From: Rhodothermales bacterium
GTDB taxonomy: Bacteria > Bacteroidota > Rhodothermia > Rhodothermales > VXPQ01
Assembly (NCBI GenBank): GCA_951812345.1
Contig: OX638295.1
Span: 1,374,759 to 1,438,758, forward strand
Direction of reading: 5' to 3'
DNA length: 64,000 nt
Position 1 is the stretch's first letter; every line of letters begins with the position of its first letter. A program made the translations under genes and the position numbers. Of this stretch, positions 63,583 to 64,000 are shown piece after piece. The notes under the pieces are model-generated. The model did no database searches and was not told the origin of the DNA. It saw nothing but the letters and a program-made list of their open reading frames with translations.

Positions 63583-64000
63583 ATGAAACTGCACGAATAT
63601 CAGGGCAAGGATATCCTCGAAGGGTACGGCGTCGCCGTATCGTCAGGGAGCGTGGCGTACACTGTGGAGGAAGCAGTGGCTGCTGCGGAAGCGTTGCAGG
63701 AGGAGGGGGTATCCCTGTTTGTCGTGAAGGCGCAGATCCATGCAGGCGGACGCGGAAAGGGGGGAGGCGTCAAGCTGGCCAAAGGGCTTGAAGAGGTGCG
63801 CGAGCAGGCGAAGGCCATTCTCGGGATGCAATTGGTTACGCCCCAGACCGGGCCTGCCGGGCAGCAGGTGCGGGCGGTGTTGATTGCCGGGGGTGTCGAT
63901 ATTGCGCAGGAATATTATGTAGGCGTGACCCTCGACAGGCAGCAGAGCATGAACGTGATTATGGTTTCCACCGAGGGGGGTGTCGAAATCGAGAAGGTTG
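63583..64000 (+). CDS. sucC: Succinyl-CoA synthetase beta subunit (partial, runs off the window end)
   Basis: 139 codons are visible. [20 protein letters not shown] is the ATP-grasp start of SucC, followed by [20 protein letters not shown], the nucleotide-binding signature. It forms succinate and ATP/GTP from succinyl-CoA in the citric acid cycle. The start lies 24 bp after a dispersed repeat. Confidence 0.96.
   Translation, partial: MKLHEYQGKDILEGYGVAVSSGSVAYTVEEAVAAAEALQEEGVSLFVVKAQIHAGGRGKGGGVKLAKGLEEVREQAKAILGMQLVTPQTGPAGQQVRAVLIAGGVDIAQEYYVGVTLDRQQSMNVIMVSTEGGVEIEKV

Noticed and set aside
1-64000. CRISPR arrays
   Set aside because: No regularly spaced 25-40 bp direct repeats with unique spacers were seen; the tandem repeats found are short duplications or gene-end repeats.

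Overview
The window looks like a chromosomal segment of an aerobic, heterotrophic, probably marine bacterium of the Rhodothermota/Bacteroidota type. This rests on gene content and style (Cys-type Tat-exported sulfatase with its maturase, DUF1295/ICMT-type membrane enzymes, pgsA-pyrE-cinA-recA order, TMEM220, DUF3467), not on any database search, so the phylum is an inference. Housekeeping genes (dnaK, tsaC/sua5, pgsA, pyrE, cinA, recA, ppdK, topA, rsgA, lon, sucC) alternate with accessory blocks carrying insertion-sequence debris, toxin-antitoxin pairs and pseudogenes.

Layout. 1-7801: a carbohydrate locus with a LacI-type regulator, a fucose/arabinose-isomerase-like gene and a class II aldolase on one side. 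Convergent to these is an operon of a broken sulfatase, an ankyrin protein, an intact sulfatase and an anaerobic-type sulfatase maturase. Two near-identical palindromes (1241-1256 and 7786-7801) sit in front of the two transcription units and suggest one LacI regulon for a sulfated deoxy-sugar. 7837-12313: small membrane enzymes (DUF1295, ICMT-like, DUF2569-like, SRPBCC, DUF418, CvpA). 12561-19805: aldehyde dehydrogenase, PLP decarboxylase, DMT transporter, MerR regulator, GntP permease, tRNA-Pro(GGG), Gfo/Idh/MocA oxidoreductase.

19831-22518: an IS3-family element with a -1 frameshift site and a duplicated left end. It is followed by a second IS left end fused in frame to a cyclase-family lipoprotein gene. 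22644-33545: tatD, SpoIID-like protein, sugar isomerase, TMEM220, sua5, dnaK, then pgsA-pyrE-cinA-recA. 33668-43552 is an accessory island: a frameshifted NCS2 permease, an IS481 remnant, a large GHKL-ATPase/SF2-helicase gene broken at both ends (a likely former defence gene), a RES/Xre toxin-antitoxin pair, hypothetical genes, a VapC/Phd-like pair and a DUF433 fragment.

43607-55003: glutaryl-CoA dehydrogenase-like gene, a pyruvate phosphate dikinase carrying an RNA-polymerase alpha-CTD-like tail, topA, rsgA, two small genes and lon. 55421-61815: a cystathionine beta-synthase whose 3' end is tandemly repeated, an inositol operon (iolG-iolD-iolE-iolB), and a decayed second copy of the same CBS 3' end on the far side, so the operon lies between direct repeats of a host gene end. 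The window closes with a DUF3467 gene, an LptF/LptG-type permease and the start of sucC.

A dispersed palindromic repeat with ends GGATACTCTGAT/ATCAGAGTATCC occurs at least seven times in intergenic DNA (8804, 18508, 40761, 43324, 50589, 55204, 63348-63558). It looks like a MITE or REP-type family of this genome. The most unusual items are this repeat family, the IS-derived signal peptide on the cyclase, the PPDK-alphaCTD fusion, the CBS-flanked inositol operon and the broken GHKL-helicase gene.
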